Shown one piece after another: positions 1 to 9,809 of a stretch of DNA of 64,000 nt. The stretch spans positions 434,001 through 498,000 of the forward strand of contig NZ_CAJHCP010000005.1 of assembly GCF_904848625.1 (NCBI RefSeq), written 5' to 3'. Both the position numbers and the translations under genes were made by a program. The notes under the pieces were generated by a model. That model was not told the DNA's origin, did not search any database, and saw only the letters and a list, made by a program, of their open reading frames with translations. How positions within the stretch are numbered: position 1 is the stretch's first letter; every line of letters begins with the position of its first letter. The DNA is from Paraburkholderia metrosideri. Lineage in GTDB: Bacteria; Pseudomonadota; Gammaproteobacteria; Burkholderiales; Burkholderiaceae.

Positions 1-773
1 GTTACGCGACGCAGGCAATGCATCATCTGCTGCTGGCGCACGGTCTTGCAGTGCCGATTCTGCGTGCCAACGATCCGGACTCGCAGAAGGGCATTGTCGC
101 CAACGTCGGCCGCGGCACCGCGAACAGCGACAGCGCCGCCGACCAGCGTGCAGCGCATCTGTTCGAGGTCCAGCACAACGCGTGGATTCTCGATCCGCTG
201 CTCAAGGGCGCGTATCCGCAGGATCTGTTCGAACTGTGGCCGCATACCGAGCCGCTCGTGCTCGAAGGCGACATGGAAACGATTGCCGCGCCGCTCGATT
301 TCCTCGGCATCAACTATTATTTCCGCACCAACGTGGAGAGCGACGGTGCGCATGGTTTCACCGAAGCGCCGCCGGAAGGGGTGGAGCGTACGCAGATGGG
401 TTGGGAAGTGCATCCCGACGGTCTGCGCGATCTGCTGATCGGCTTCCACGGGACGTATGCGAACCTGCCGCCCATCTACATCACCGAAAACGGCATGGCG
501 TCGGACGACAAGGTAACCGATGGCAAGGTGGACGACAGCCAGCGTATCTCGTTCCTCAAGCGCCACCTCGCGGCCGTCGATCAGGCGATCAAGGCCGGCG
601 TGAAGATTCGCGGCTACTTCCTGTGGTCGCTGATGGACAACTTCGAGTGGGCATTCGGTTACGAGCGGCGTTTCGGTATCGTGCACGTCGATTACGGCAC
701 GCAGAAGCGCACCATCAAGCGCAGCGCCGAACTGGTGACGAAATTTTTGAAGGAGCGTAAGGCACGGGGTTGA
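1..773 (+). CDS. Beta-glucosidase, GH1 family (3' part only)
   Basis: The reading frame is open from base 3 and runs off the left edge, so only about the last 257 residues of a normally 440-470 aa enzyme are seen. GH1 hallmarks are present: LGINYYF, the nucleophile motif ITENG (Glu is the catalytic nucleophile in this family), and the C-terminal WSLMDNFEWAFGY block that forms the aglycone/glucose pocket. The retained half contains the nucleophile; the acid/base NEP motif would lie outside the window. It hydrolyses beta-glucosides such as cellobiose or aryl-glucosides, probably in the cytoplasm. The binding-protein gene of a sugar ABC transporter starts 87 bp downstream on the same strand, which suggests import followed by hydrolysis in one operon. 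Confidence 0.95.
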   Translation, partial: YATQAMHHLLLAHGLAVPILRANDPDSQKGIVANVGRGTANSDSAADQRAAHLFEVQHNAWILDPLLKGAYPQDLFELWPHTEPLVLEGDMETIAAPLDFLGINYYFRTNVESDGAHGFTEAPPEGVERTQMGWEVHPDGLRDLLIGFHGTYANLPPIYITENGMASDDKVTDGKVDDSQRISFLKRHLAAVDQAIKAGVKIRGYFLWSLMDNFEWAFGYERRFGIVHVDYGTQKRTIKRSAELVTKFLKERKARG

Positions 774-860
774 CAGCCCGAAGTAGCAACATAAGAGCAG
801 CACAACAGAGCTGGTTTGTATGTCGACTGAAACACAGGTACTAAACCTGGAGGAGACGGA

Positions 861-2099
861 ATGAACAGCAGGAAAATGGTCTTGCGAGGCGTGGTTGCGG
901 CATTGGCGCTGTATGGCGTCGTCGCGCATGCGGAACCCCTGAAGGCCAACGTGATTCACTGGTGGACCTCGGGCGGCGAATCGGCCGCCATCAAACAGTT
1001 TGCCGATGCGTACAACAAGGCGGGCGGTCAATGGGTCGACAACGCGGTGGCGGGGGCCGATCAGGCGCGCGCCACGGCGATCAACCGGATCGTCGGCGGC
1101 GATCCACCCACGGCGGCGCAATTCAACACGTCCAAGCAGTTTCACGACCTGATCGACCAAGGCCTGCTGAACAACGTCGACGGAGTTGCCAACAAGGAGA
1201 ACTGGAACGGCATTTTCCCGCAGTCCATTCTCGACAGCATCAAGGTGAAAGGACACTACTACGCAGCGCCTGTGAATATTCACATGCCGGCGTGGTTCTT
1301 CTACTCGAAGCCGGTGTTCCAGAAAGCGGGCATTGCCGCCGAGCCGAAGACCTATGACGAGTTCATCGCCGATCTCGGCAAGCTGAAGACCGCGGGCGTG
1401 ATTCCGCTCGCGCTCGGCGGCCAGCCGTGGCAGGAAAAGATCACGTTCGACGCGGTATTCGCCGATGTGGGCGGCCCCGACCTGTACCTGAAGATCTACC
1501 GCGATCGCGATCAGAACGCGGTGAATTCGGAGGCGTTCAAGAAGGTGCTGGTCGCGTTCAAGCGTCTGCACGATTACGTCGATCCGGGTTCGCCGGGCCG
1601 TAACTGGAACGACGCTACCGCGCTCGTGATATCCGGCAAGGCAGGCGTGCAGATCATGGGCGACTGGGCCAAGGGCGAATTCTCGGCGGCCAATCAGACC
1701 GCGGGCAAAGACTTCGGCTGCTTCCCAGGCTTCGGTCCGCATTCGCCGTATCTGGTCGCGGGCGACGTGTTCGTGTTCCCGAAGACCGACAATCCGACCG
1801 CGATCAAGGCGCAGAATCTGCTTGCTACGGTGATGACCTCGCCGGGTCCGCAAGTCGCATTCAACGCGAAGAAGGGCTCGATTCCGATTCGTCCGGACGT
1901 GGACGTCAGCAGTCTCGACATCTGCGCGAAAGAGGGCATGGCGATCATGAAGGACAAGTCGCGTCAGTTGCCGAATCCGGAAATGCTGTTGTCGCCGGAT
2001 ACGCAAGGTGCGCTGATCGACGTGATCACGAACTTCTGGAACAAGAACCAGTCGGTCGACGACGCGCAAAAAGCGTTTGCCAGCGCATTGAAGAGTTAA
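861..2099 (+). CDS. Sugar ABC transporter substrate-binding protein
   Basis: A 412-aa periplasmic binding protein. Residues 1-24 form a signal peptide (basic MNSRK, hydrophobic core, cleavage near AHA-EP). The mature protein begins with the block IHWWTSGGESAA, which resembles the Pseudomonas glucose/mannose binding protein GtsA, so a hexose or glucoside ligand is plausible; this is inference from remembered similarity. GGAGGAG at 850-856 sits just upstream of the ATG and supports this start. It is followed by two permeases and an ATPase in the order typical of CUT1 carbohydrate importers. The upstream beta-glucosidase points to a beta-glucoside or its product glucose as substrate. Confidence 0.93.
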   Translation: MNSRKMVLRGVVAALALYGVVAHAEPLKANVIHWWTSGGESAAIKQFADAYNKAGGQWVDNAVAGADQARATAINRIVGGDPPTAAQFNTSKQFHDLIDQGLLNNVDGVANKENWNGIFPQSILDSIKVKGHYYAAPVNIHMPAWFFYSKPVFQKAGIAAEPKTYDEFIADLGKLKTAGVIPLALGGQPWQEKITFDAVFADVGGPDLYLKIYRDRDQNAVNSEAFKKVLVAFKRLHDYVDPGSPGRNWNDATALVISGKAGVQIMGDWAKGEFSAANQTAGKDFGCFPGFGPHSPYLVAGDVFVFPKTDNPTAIKAQNLLATVMTSPGPQVAFNAKKGSIPIRPDVDVSSLDICAKEGMAIMKDKSRQLPNPEMLLSPDTQGALIDVITNFWNKNQSVDDAQKAFASALKS

Positions 2100-2111
2100 G
2101 GTACGACGACG

Positions 2112-3062
2112 ATGCACGCGCTCAAGCTGCCAGCCAACCGTTCTTCCTCAGCGGATAAAAAGCTGCACAGGCCAAACAAGCCGCTGAAGAAGCGTTTTTC
2201 CATCGCGGCATGGCTGGCTTTGCTGCCGATGATCCTTACCGTCGTGTTCGCGTATCTCGGCACGATGGTCTGGACCGCGCGTGTGTCGATGAGCAATTCG
2301 CACACGTTTCCTTCCAGCGACTTCGTGGGCTTCGCGCAATATGTGAGGCTCTTTAATAACGACCGCTGGTTGTTGTCGCTGCAAAACATCGTGATCTATG
2401 GCGTGTGCTTCATTGTTGCGTGCATGGTGATCGGTTTGCTGCTGGCGATTTTCATCGATCAGCGGGTGGTCGCGGAAGGGGCGTTGCGGACCATTTTTCT
2501 TTATCCGTATGCGATGTCGTTTGTCGCAACGGGGCTGGTGTGGCAGTGGATTCTCAACCCGGAACTCGGTGCGCAGGCGGTGTTGCACAAGCTTGGTTTT
2601 ACGCATGCGCATTTCGATTGGATCGTCAATCAGGACTGGGTGATCTATACCATCGTCATCGCGACGGTGTGGCAGGCGTCGGGTCTGGTGATGGCGTTGC
2701 TGCTGGCCGGTTTGCGCGGAATCGACGAAGAGTTGTGGAAAGCAGCGCGTATCGACGGCATTCCGCGTTGGCGCGTGTATGCGAGCATTGTCGTGCCGAT
2801 GCTCGGCCCGTCGATGTCCACCGCGTTCGTGCTGCTGTTCGTGATGGTCGTGAAGCTCTACGACGCGGTAGTCGCCATGACGCAAGGCGGCCCCGGCACG
2901 GCGAGTGAAGTACCGGCGAAGTTCATCATGGATTATCTGTTCGGGCGGGCCAATATCGGCCTCGCGTCGGCGGCCTCGATCGTTTTGCTGGCCACCGTGC
3001 TCGCGATTCTCGCGCCGTTCTTCTATGCCCGCAGCCGCGCAGCATTGCGCAAGGAGGCGTGA
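2112..3062 (+). CDS. Sugar ABC transporter permease (MalF/UgpA-like)
   Basis: A 316-aa inner-membrane permease of the CUT1 family with about six hydrophobic segments after a basic N-terminus (residues 1-40). The cytoplasmic EAA loop that docks on the ATPase is visible near residues 211-235 (EELWKAARIDGIPRW, with the conserved Ala and Gly). It starts 12 bp after the binding protein, and its TGA overlaps the ATG of the second permease by one base (TGATG), indicating translational coupling. It forms the heterodimeric channel with the next gene product. Confidence 0.93.
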   Translation: MHALKLPANRSSSADKKLHRPNKPLKKRFSIAAWLALLPMILTVVFAYLGTMVWTARVSMSNSHTFPSSDFVGFAQYVRLFNNDRWLLSLQNIVIYGVCFIVACMVIGLLLAIFIDQRVVAEGALRTIFLYPYAMSFVATGLVWQWILNPELGAQAVLHKLGFTHAHFDWIVNQDWVIYTIVIATVWQASGLVMALLLAGLRGIDEELWKAARIDGIPRWRVYASIVVPMLGPSMSTAFVLLFVMVVKLYDAVVAMTQGGPGTASEVPAKFIMDYLFGRANIGLASAASIVLLATVLAILAPFFYARSRAALRKEA

Positions 3063-3976
3063 TGAACACGCTCAGTTCTCCGCTGAAAAGCGGCACGCAA
3101 CGCCGCGTGCATAAACGGCGACGCTCGGCATTCACGCCTGCGCGCCTTGGCATTTACGCATTTCTGCTGACCGCGGCATTGTTCTTTCTGCTGCCGCTGT
3201 ACGTGATGCTGGTCACGTCGGTCAAGCCGATGAGCGAGATCCGTCTCGGCAACCTGCTCGCCTTCCCCGCGCATTTCACCCTCGACGCATGGAGCGCCGC
3301 GTGGCAATCCGCGTGTACGGGGCTGGATTGCAACGGCATTCGGGTGGGCTTCTGGAACTCGGTGCGCATCGTCGTGCCGAGCACGATTCTGTCGATCGCG
3401 ATCGGCGCGGTGAACGGCTACGCACTGTCCTTCTGGAAGCCACGCGGCGCCGGTGTGCTGTTCGGCGTGCTGCTGATGGGCGCGTTCATTCCGGTGCAGG
3501 TGATGGTTTATCCGCTCGTGCGGGTGTTGGCCAGTGTGCATCTGTTCAGTTCGCTGCCGGGCATCGTGGTGATTCACACCGTCTTCGGTATGCCGGTGAT
3601 GACGCTGCTGTTCCGCAACTACTACGTGTCGATTCCGCAGGAACTGTTCAAGGCGGCACGGATTGACGGCGGCGGCTTCTGGCGTATCTTTCTACAATTG
3701 ATGCTGCCGATGTCCACGCCGATCATCGTGGTCGCGGTCATCATGCAGGTGACGGGTATCTGGAACGACTTCATTCTCGGCCTCGTATTCGCTGGCACGA
3801 AGAATCTGCCAATGACAGTGCAACTGAACAACATCATCAATACGACGACGGGCGAGCGTCTTTATAACGTGAACATGGCGGCGACCATTCTGACTTCGAT
3901 GGTGCCGCTCGCGGTGTACTTCATTTCGGGTCGCTGGTTTGTGCGCGGCATTGCGTCCGGCGCGGTCAAGGGATAG
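3062..3976 (+). CDS. Sugar ABC transporter permease (MalG/UgpE-like)
   Basis: Second permease, 304 aa, with about six membrane segments and an EAA loop QELFKAARIDGGGFW near residues 195-210. The frame also offers GTG at 3059, but the ribosome site AAGGAGG at 3051-3057 is better spaced from the ATG at 3062, which also gives the TGATG coupling with the previous gene. The N-terminus is unusually rich in Arg and Lys before the first helix. The ATPase gene begins 3 bp after its stop. Confidence 0.93.
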   Translation: MNTLSSPLKSGTQRRVHKRRRSAFTPARLGIYAFLLTAALFFLLPLYVMLVTSVKPMSEIRLGNLLAFPAHFTLDAWSAAWQSACTGLDCNGIRVGFWNSVRIVVPSTILSIAIGAVNGYALSFWKPRGAGVLFGVLLMGAFIPVQVMVYPLVRVLASVHLFSSLPGIVVIHTVFGMPVMTLLFRNYYVSIPQELFKAARIDGGGFWRIFLQLMLPMSTPIIVVAVIMQVTGIWNDFILGLVFAGTKNLPMTVQLNNIINTTTGERLYNVNMAATILTSMVPLAVYFISGRWFVRGIASGAVKG

Positions 3977-3979
3977 GGC

Positions 3980-5146
3980 ATGACAAACGTGGCTAATGTG
4001 GCAAACGCGCTGGCAGATGCAGCGGATATGACGGGAGAATCGAGTGTTCCCGACACAGCGGGCCTCACGAATCCGGCCAACGTGGCGGTGCGCGATCTGA
4101 CGATTCGCCTCGGCGCGAATACGGTGATCGAGAATCTCAACCTCGACGTGCTGGCCGGCGAATTCGTCGTGCTGCTCGGACCGTCGGGCTGCGGCAAGTC
4201 CACGTTGCTGCACAGCATTGCCGGACTGATCGACGTGACCGATGGCACGATCGAGATTGCCGGTGAAGACATGACATGGGCCGATCCGAAAGATCGCCGC
4301 ATTGCGCTGGTGTTCCAGTCGTACGCGCTGTATCCGACGATGAGCGTGGAGCGCAATCTGTCCTTCGCGTTGCGGATCAACGGCACGCCGAAGGCGGAGA
4401 TTACGCGGCGTGTCACGCGGGCCTCGGAGATGCTGCAACTCGGGCCGCTGCTCAAGCGCAAACCGGCGCAGCTCTCGGGTGGGCAACGTCAGCGTGTCGC
4501 CATTGGCCGGGCGATCGTGCGGGAAGCCGATGTGTTCCTGTTCGACGAACCGCTGTCGAATCTCGACGCTAAACTGCGCACCGAACTGCGTCGCGAACTC
4601 AAGCAGCTGCATCAGCGCCTTGGCGCCACGATGATCTACGTCACGCACGATCAGGTCGAAGCGATGACGCTTGCCACGCGTATGGCGGTGATGCGCGGCG
4701 GCGTGATCCAGCAATTCGGCACGCCTGCCGAAGTCTATGCGCGTCCTGACAACCTGTTTGTCGCGACGTTCCTCGGCTCGCCTGCGATGAATCTGCTCAA
4801 GGGCACGCTGGAAACGCATGACGGTGCGCTGCACTTCTGCACCGCGCACTGGCGTCTCGATGTGTCGGCGTATCCGTTCAAACAGGCACCGACGCAAGGC
4901 TTGCCGTGCGTGCTTGGCGTACGCGCCGAAGACGTGCGGATCGGCGAGGGGTCGAGCGAGCGCGCGAAGGTATCGCTGGTAGAGCCGATGGGCAATCATC
5001 GCGTCGTCTGGCTCGACTATCATGGTATTCAGGTTGCGTCGATCGATCAGACGAAGACGCCGGTCACGACAGGCGACACCGTCGCATTCTCGTTCGACGC
5101 GGCGCATGTTTCGCTGTTCGACAGCGCAAGCGACGCGCGTCTGTAA
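3980..5146 (+). CDS. Sugar ABC transporter ATP-binding protein (MalK/UgpC-like)
   Basis: A 388-aa ATPase. Visible motifs: Walker A GPSGCGKST (residues 67-75), Q-loop in VFQSYALYP, signature LSGGQRQRVAIGRA, Walker B VFLFDEPLSNLDA, and the switch histidine in THDQVEA. The C-terminal 130 residues form the TOBE/OB regulatory region of CUT1 ATPases. About 30 residues precede the usual N-terminus, an Ala/Asn-rich extension, so a downstream start cannot be excluded. It powers import through the two permeases encoded immediately upstream. Confidence 0.94.
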   Translation: MTNVANVANALADAADMTGESSVPDTAGLTNPANVAVRDLTIRLGANTVIENLNLDVLAGEFVVLLGPSGCGKSTLLHSIAGLIDVTDGTIEIAGEDMTWADPKDRRIALVFQSYALYPTMSVERNLSFALRINGTPKAEITRRVTRASEMLQLGPLLKRKPAQLSGGQRQRVAIGRAIVREADVFLFDEPLSNLDAKLRTELRRELKQLHQRLGATMIYVTHDQVEAMTLATRMAVMRGGVIQQFGTPAEVYARPDNLFVATFLGSPAMNLLKGTLETHDGALHFCTAHWRLDVSAYPFKQAPTQGLPCVLGVRAEDVRIGEGSSERAKVSLVEPMGNHRVVWLDYHGIQVASIDQTKTPVTTGDTVAFSFDAAHVSLFDSASDARL

Positions 5147-5212
5147 CGGCCGCAACGCCGGCAGCACCCGTATGCGGCGTCATTCGAATCAACCTGGCTG
5201 ACGGAGAACCGC

Positions 5213-6268
5213 GTGGCTACACTCAAGGATGTCGCGGCACTCGCGGGCGTGGGCATGTCAACCGCGTCGCGCGCCATTTCCGGTAAAGGGCCGATTTCCG
5301 CCGACGCCGCCGCGCGCGTGAATGCGGCGATCGAGCAGCTGAACTTCCGCCCGTCATCGATTGGCCGCGCGATGGCGATGCAGTCGCTCGGCATGGTCGG
5401 CATCTTCGTGCCAACGTTTTTCGGCTCCTACTACGGCACGATTCTCAAGCAGACCGACACCGAACTGCGCGCGGTGCACCGCCACGTCGTGGTGGCAACC
5501 GGCTGCGGAGAAGTATCGCCGCGCGAACAGGCAATCGAGGCGGTACGTTTTCTGATTGGCCGCGATTGCGACGGCGTCGTGGTGATCAGCCACGATCTGC
5601 ACGACGAAGACCTGATCATGCTGCACCGCATGCATCCGAAGATGGTGTTTCTCAATCGCGGATTCGAACAGTTGCCGGACGCGTCGTTTTGCGCCGACCA
5701 TCGGCGCGGCGGCGAGCTGGCGGCGCGTACGCTGCTGGACCACGGGCATCGCGAGATCGGCGTGATATCGGGACCGTTCACGGCATCGGACAACCAGATC
5801 CGGCTTGACGGTTTCTTTGCCGAACTGGCGCGTGAAGGCATTGCGCGCGACGACGTCACGCTGATCGAATCGGACTTCTCGTCCGAAGGCGGCTACGAGT
5901 CCGCGCAAAAGCTGCTCGACGCGAAACGGCGCGTCACCGGCGTGTTCTGCGCGAACGACACGATGGCGGTGAGCGCGCTCGCGCGTCTGCATCAGGCGGG
6001 CGTGTCGGTGCCGGAAGAGATGTCAGTGATCGGTTACGACGATGATTACTCGGCCGCTTATACCGCGCCTGGCCTGACGTCGGTGCATATCCCGACGGCG
6101 GAGTTGACGCAGAACGCAGTGCGCTGGCTGCTCAACCAGTGCTACCGGACGACGTGGGAGATTTTCCGCGAGTTTCCGGTCAGCGTGACGATGCGTGGGT
6201 CGGTCGGGCCGGCGCCGAAGGCGGCAGTATCGGCGCTCAAGGAGACACGTTTGGGCAGCGCTGGGTAA
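5213..6268 (+). CDS. LacI-family transcriptional regulator
   Basis: A 351-aa repressor-type regulator starting at GTG, with GGAGAACC just upstream. Residues 1-55 carry the LacI helix-turn-helix and hinge (LKDVAALAGVGMSTASRAIS, then the hinge helix); the rest is a periplasmic-binding-protein-like sugar-sensing domain (ISHDLHDE, CADHRRGG, VIGYDDDYSA). It lies 66 bp behind the ATPase gene on the same strand and most likely controls the beta-glucoside uptake operon, responding to the imported sugar. No operator could be assigned because the operon promoter lies beyond the left edge. Confidence 0.93.
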   Translation: MATLKDVAALAGVGMSTASRAISGKGPISADAAARVNAAIEQLNFRPSSIGRAMAMQSLGMVGIFVPTFFGSYYGTILKQTDTELRAVHRHVVVATGCGEVSPREQAIEAVRFLIGRDCDGVVVISHDLHDEDLIMLHRMHPKMVFLNRGFEQLPDASFCADHRRGGELAARTLLDHGHREIGVISGPFTASDNQIRLDGFFAELAREGIARDDVTLIESDFSSEGGYESAQKLLDAKRRVTGVFCANDTMAVSALARLHQAGVSVPEEMSVIGYDDDYSAAYTAPGLTSVHIPTAELTQNAVRWLLNQCYRTTWEIFREFPVSVTMRGSVGPAPKAAVSALKETRLGSAG

Positions 6269-6431
6269 CTTCGCTGCGCCGTTCCAGGGTTGCTGAGCTT
6301 TGGCAAGCTGCGGGTTCTTGTTCAAGGCCTGGCTGAGTCTCTTCCCAGTCCCGCAACGGCGATCCAGAATCGCATCTGGGTGCGGCCACTAGTGTGGGCC
6401 GCGGTTCCTTCGCACGCCGCCTACGGTTGTC

Positions 6432-7289
6432 CTACGTGCCGCTGTGCAGCGACTGCTCATAACGCAAACGCGCCTCTTCATCGAGCCGGGTATCTTCGAG
6501 CTCCTGCAGCACGGCTTCGAGATCGATCGGCGTAGTGTCCTGCTCGACCCGGCCCGTCAATTCCGCGTTGACGTGCAGCGCACCCGCTTCATACAGCGCC
6601 CAGATTTCCTTGCCATAACTCGCGTCGAGCAACGCAGGTGCAAAGCGCCCGAAATAGGCGGCGAGGTTGTCGACGTCACGCTCCAGCATGGCGGGCGCTT
6701 CGAGATTGCCGGCGGCATCCACCGCTTGAGGCAGGTCGATGATCACCGGACCATCCGCCGCGAGCAGGATGTTGTATTCAGACAGATCGCCGTGAATCAT
6801 GCCGGCGCACAGCATCCGCACCACCTCGTTCAGCAGCGATGCGTGCAATTCGAGCGCTCGCTGTTCGGTCATGTCCACATCGTTCAGACGCGGCGCGACG
6901 TTGCCGTCGGCATCCGTCACCAACTCCATCAGCAACACGCCGTCCGTGCAGATGAACGGTTGCGGCACACGCACGCCCGCGTTGGCGAGTTGGAACAGTG
7001 CGTCGACTTCAGCGTTCTGCCACGCCTGTTCCTGCACTTCGCGGCCGTAGCGGCTGCCTTTTTCCATCGCACGTTGCTGGCGGCTGTTCTTGACCTTGCG
7101 GCCTTCGCGATAGGACGCGGCCTGGCGGAAGCTGCGCTGTTTAGCGTCCTTATAAACCTTCGCGCAACGAATCGAATCGCCGCTGCGGACTACGTAGACG
7201 GTCGCTTCCTTACCGCTCATCAACTGGGAGATGACTTCGTCGATCAAACCTTCTTCGACGAGCGGGAGCAGGCGTTTCGGAGTCTTCAT
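6432..7289 (-). CDS. RIO-type serine protein kinase
   Basis: A 285-aa protein of the RIO kinase family. Visible are the nucleotide-binding segment GKEATVYVV with the catalytic Lys in CAKVYK, the catalytic loop HGDLSEYNILL (Asp and Asn), and IIDLPQAVD at the metal-binding position where other kinases have DFG. The frame stays open to 7454, but the added 55 residues are low-complexity; MKTPKRLLPLVEEGLID is the family-like N-terminus and gives this start. In eukaryotes and archaea RIO kinases act in ribosome maturation; the bacterial role is not settled. It stands alone, convergent with the LacI gene. Confidence 0.88.
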   Translation of the reverse strand: MKTPKRLLPLVEEGLIDEVISQLMSGKEATVYVVRSGDSIRCAKVYKDAKQRSFRQAASYREGRKVKNSRQQRAMEKGSRYGREVQEQAWQNAEVDALFQLANAGVRVPQPFICTDGVLLMELVTDADGNVAPRLNDVDMTEQRALELHASLLNEVVRMLCAGMIHGDLSEYNILLAADGPVIIDLPQAVDAAGNLEAPAMLERDVDNLAAYFGRFAPALLDASYGKEIWALYEAGALHVNAELTGRVEQDTTPIDLEAVLQELEDTRLDEEARLRYEQSLHSGT

Positions 7290-8023
7290 GCGACCACCGG
7301 GAGGTGGTGGACGGTCTGGCAGCAAGCCATGAGTGCCCGGGAGGGCATAGGGAGAGGAATTCGGATCATGCGGGATTATACGGGGAGAGCGGCGGCGGCC
7401 CGCCGTCGTCGTTGCCCCTGCGTTGATTGGCGGGTGTGCGAACCAGATAGGCAATAACCCGAGTGAGCCGATATTCGGTAATTTATACTGATAGGTAGAG
7501 GAATATCTCTAATTCTTACCGGGCGCCCGCGCAGAGCGCGTCGTCGCGCCATGGAACGGCGCAAATCCCGCAGATCGTAAGCAAAGGTTTGCGTCCCGCT
7601 GCATCAAGGGTTTTGCGCGTTCAACATGCGTGATTTCACCGTGTTGTCCGGTTTAAATCGAAGCACTTGCGAAAGATTGTCGTAATCAGTCGCAATAAAG
7701 CCTTGCCGTTTCCACTTATTCCAGATGCATGCCGATCGCTTAGAATTGTCAGTAACAAATTGTTACGGGGTGGTGGTGATGTTGGCCGTGTTCCTGGTTG
7801 TCTGTCCAGTTTGCATCGTTGGGCTGTTTGGTTTTGCGCGGCGCATTGATCCGCAGACAGGTCAGTTCAAGCGTTAAATCCGAAGTTCGAATGCTGCGCC
7901 AGTTGGGTTGCCGAAGCGATTTTCGCGGCGGATCGCGATTGGCTGAGCCAGCGTTAAGTCTTGCTTTTGTATGCCCCGTCGCGGCACGATGCGCGATAAC
8001 CTAAGTTTGGGGCAGCATCGCGT
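7290..8023. other. Intergenic region, no gene recognised
   Basis: This 734-bp spacer separates the divergent RIO kinase and SulP genes. It holds only short unsupported ORFs. The stretch around 7460-7520 is locally AT-rich and contains an AGAGGAATATCTCT palindrome, as expected of promoter DNA, but I cannot assign a promoter or regulator. Confidence 0.5.
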
Positions 8024-9736
8024 ATGCAAGATTTTCTGGCGAATATAGCGGCGCGCTTTGGCGTGCTGAAGGGCATCCTTCCTTTGAGCCGCGCTGCAGC
8101 GGCTCGCGATGCAGTAGCCGGTGTGCAGCTTGCGTCGATGGATATTCCGCAAGTACTCGGCTATGCGCGTATCGCCGGCATGCCCGCTGTCACCGGGCTT
8201 TACACCGTATTTCTACCGCTGATTGCGTTTGCCTTTTTCGGCGCGTCTCGGCATCTCATCGTCGCCGCCGATTCCGCCACCGCCACGATCTTCGCCAGCC
8301 GGCTTTCCACCATGGCGCCGCCGTCGAGCGCCGAATACGCAGCGCTGGCGGGCATGGTCGCGTTGCTGACCGCCGGCCTGCTATTCATCGCGCGAATTTT
8401 TAAATTAGGCTTTCTGGCCGACTTCCTGTCGCGCACCGTGCTGGTCGGTTTTCTCGCCGGCGTTGGCGTACAGGTCGGCATCGCGATGCTGGGCGATATG
8501 GTCGGAGTGTCCGGCGCGGCCTCGCGCAGTACCGATCAGCTTTTGCTGGTGGTGCGGCAGGCGGCCCATCTCAACCTGCCGACCCTCGCCATTTCAGTGC
8601 TGGTGGTCGTGGCCATTCTGGCCTGCAAGCGGTTTTTCCCCCGTTTGCCGGTGCCGTTGATTGCCGTCGTCGCTGGGATTGCGGCTAGTGATATCTACGG
8701 TTTCGCCGCCCGCGGCATCTCCGTGCTGGGGCCCGTGGCGGGTGGCTTGCCGCCGCTCAGCATGCCGTCGGTGACATGGCAGCAAACGCTCGATCTGCTG
8801 CCGGTCGCGGCCTCGTGCTTCGTGATGATCGTCGCGCAAAGCGCCGCCGCGAGCCGCGTTTTCGCCGAGCGTTATCACGAGTCGGTCGATACCAATGCCG
8901 ATCTGCTCGGGATCGCCGCGGCTAACGCCGCAGCGGCTTTTTCCGGCGCATTCGTGGTCAACGGCAGTCCGACTCAAACCGCGATGGCCGACCGCGCCGG
9001 CACTCGCAGCCAGTTCGCGCAGTTCGTATTCGCGCTCGTGGTGGTGGTCGTGCTACTGTTTTTCAGCCGCTATCTGCAATATCTGCCGCACTGCATTCTT
9101 GCCAGCATCGTGTTCACGATCGCAATCGGCCTGATCGATGTGAAGACGCTGTTCGCGATTCGTCGCGAAAGTCCCGGTGAATTTACGCTGGCCGTCGTCA
9201 CGGCCGCAGCGGTGGTCCTGATCGGCGTCGAGCACGGCATTCTGATGGCGGTGGCGCTCTCGTTGCTGCGGCACGTGCGCCACAGCTATCGTCCGCATAC
9301 GATGATTCTCGCGCCCGGCGAAGACGGCGTCTGGGTGCCGGTGCCCGCTGCACCGGGTATCCAGACCGCGCCGGGGTTGATCGTCTATCGCTTCGGCGCC
9401 GACCTGTTCTATGCGAACGACCACTTTTTCGTCGACGACACGCGGCGTCTGATCGAGCGGGCACCGAGCGCGGTGCGCTGGTTCGTGATCGACGCAAGTG
9501 CGATCACCGATCTCGATTATTCGGCGGCGCGCTCGATCGGCGAGTTGTGCGAGACGATAAAGCGCAGCGGCATCGAGGTGATTTTCGCGCGCGTGAACCG
9601 TTATCTGCGCTCGGACATGGACCGGCACGGCATTACGCCGATTGTCGAGGAACGATGCATTTTCAGCACATTGCACGAGGCGCTGAGCATGGCCGGGGTG
9701 GAGAAGCCGGATGGACCGGTAAGAGGGATGACTTAG
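8024..9736 (+). CDS. SulP-family anion transporter with STAS domain
   Basis: A 570-aa inner-membrane transporter of the SulP/SLC26 family. The N-terminal 400 residues are hydrophobic with 10-14 predicted helices and the family block beginning DIPQVLGYARIAGMPAVTGLYT. A C-terminal STAS domain (about residues 440-555) follows, including WFVIDASAITDLDYSAARSI, where the Asp/Ser region is the conserved nucleotide/phosphorylation loop. Relatives carry sulfate, bicarbonate, dicarboxylates or chloride, so the substrate is open. No sulfate-assimilation genes are adjacent. The ribosome site is weak; the ATG was chosen because the family N-terminus follows. Confidence 0.92.
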   Translation: MQDFLANIAARFGVLKGILPLSRAAAARDAVAGVQLASMDIPQVLGYARIAGMPAVTGLYTVFLPLIAFAFFGASRHLIVAADSATATIFASRLSTMAPPSSAEYAALAGMVALLTAGLLFIARIFKLGFLADFLSRTVLVGFLAGVGVQVGIAMLGDMVGVSGAASRSTDQLLLVVRQAAHLNLPTLAISVLVVVAILACKRFFPRLPVPLIAVVAGIAASDIYGFAARGISVLGPVAGGLPPLSMPSVTWQQTLDLLPVAASCFVMIVAQSAAASRVFAERYHESVDTNADLLGIAAANAAAAFSGAFVVNGSPTQTAMADRAGTRSQFAQFVFALVVVVVLLFFSRYLQYLPHCILASIVFTIAIGLIDVKTLFAIRRESPGEFTLAVVTAAAVVLIGVEHGILMAVALSLLRHVRHSYRPHTMILAPGEDGVWVPVPAAPGIQTAPGLIVYRFGADLFYANDHFFVDDTRRLIERAPSAVRWFVIDASAITDLDYSAARSIGELCETIKRSGIEVIFARVNRYLRSDMDRHGITPIVEERCIFSTLHEALSMAGVEKPDGPVRGMT

Positions 9737-9809
9737 GCGATGCGTGCGGGCCGACTGACCCGCCGACCGATGTAGGGCGTTTCGCCGGTCGTGGGGATCG
9801 CAGGGTACT

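Noticed and set aside
6382..6402. GCGGCC/GGCCGC inverted repeat between LacI and RIO genes as terminator
   Set aside because: Only six pairs, 9-base loop and no clear T-run; could be chance in GC-rich DNA.
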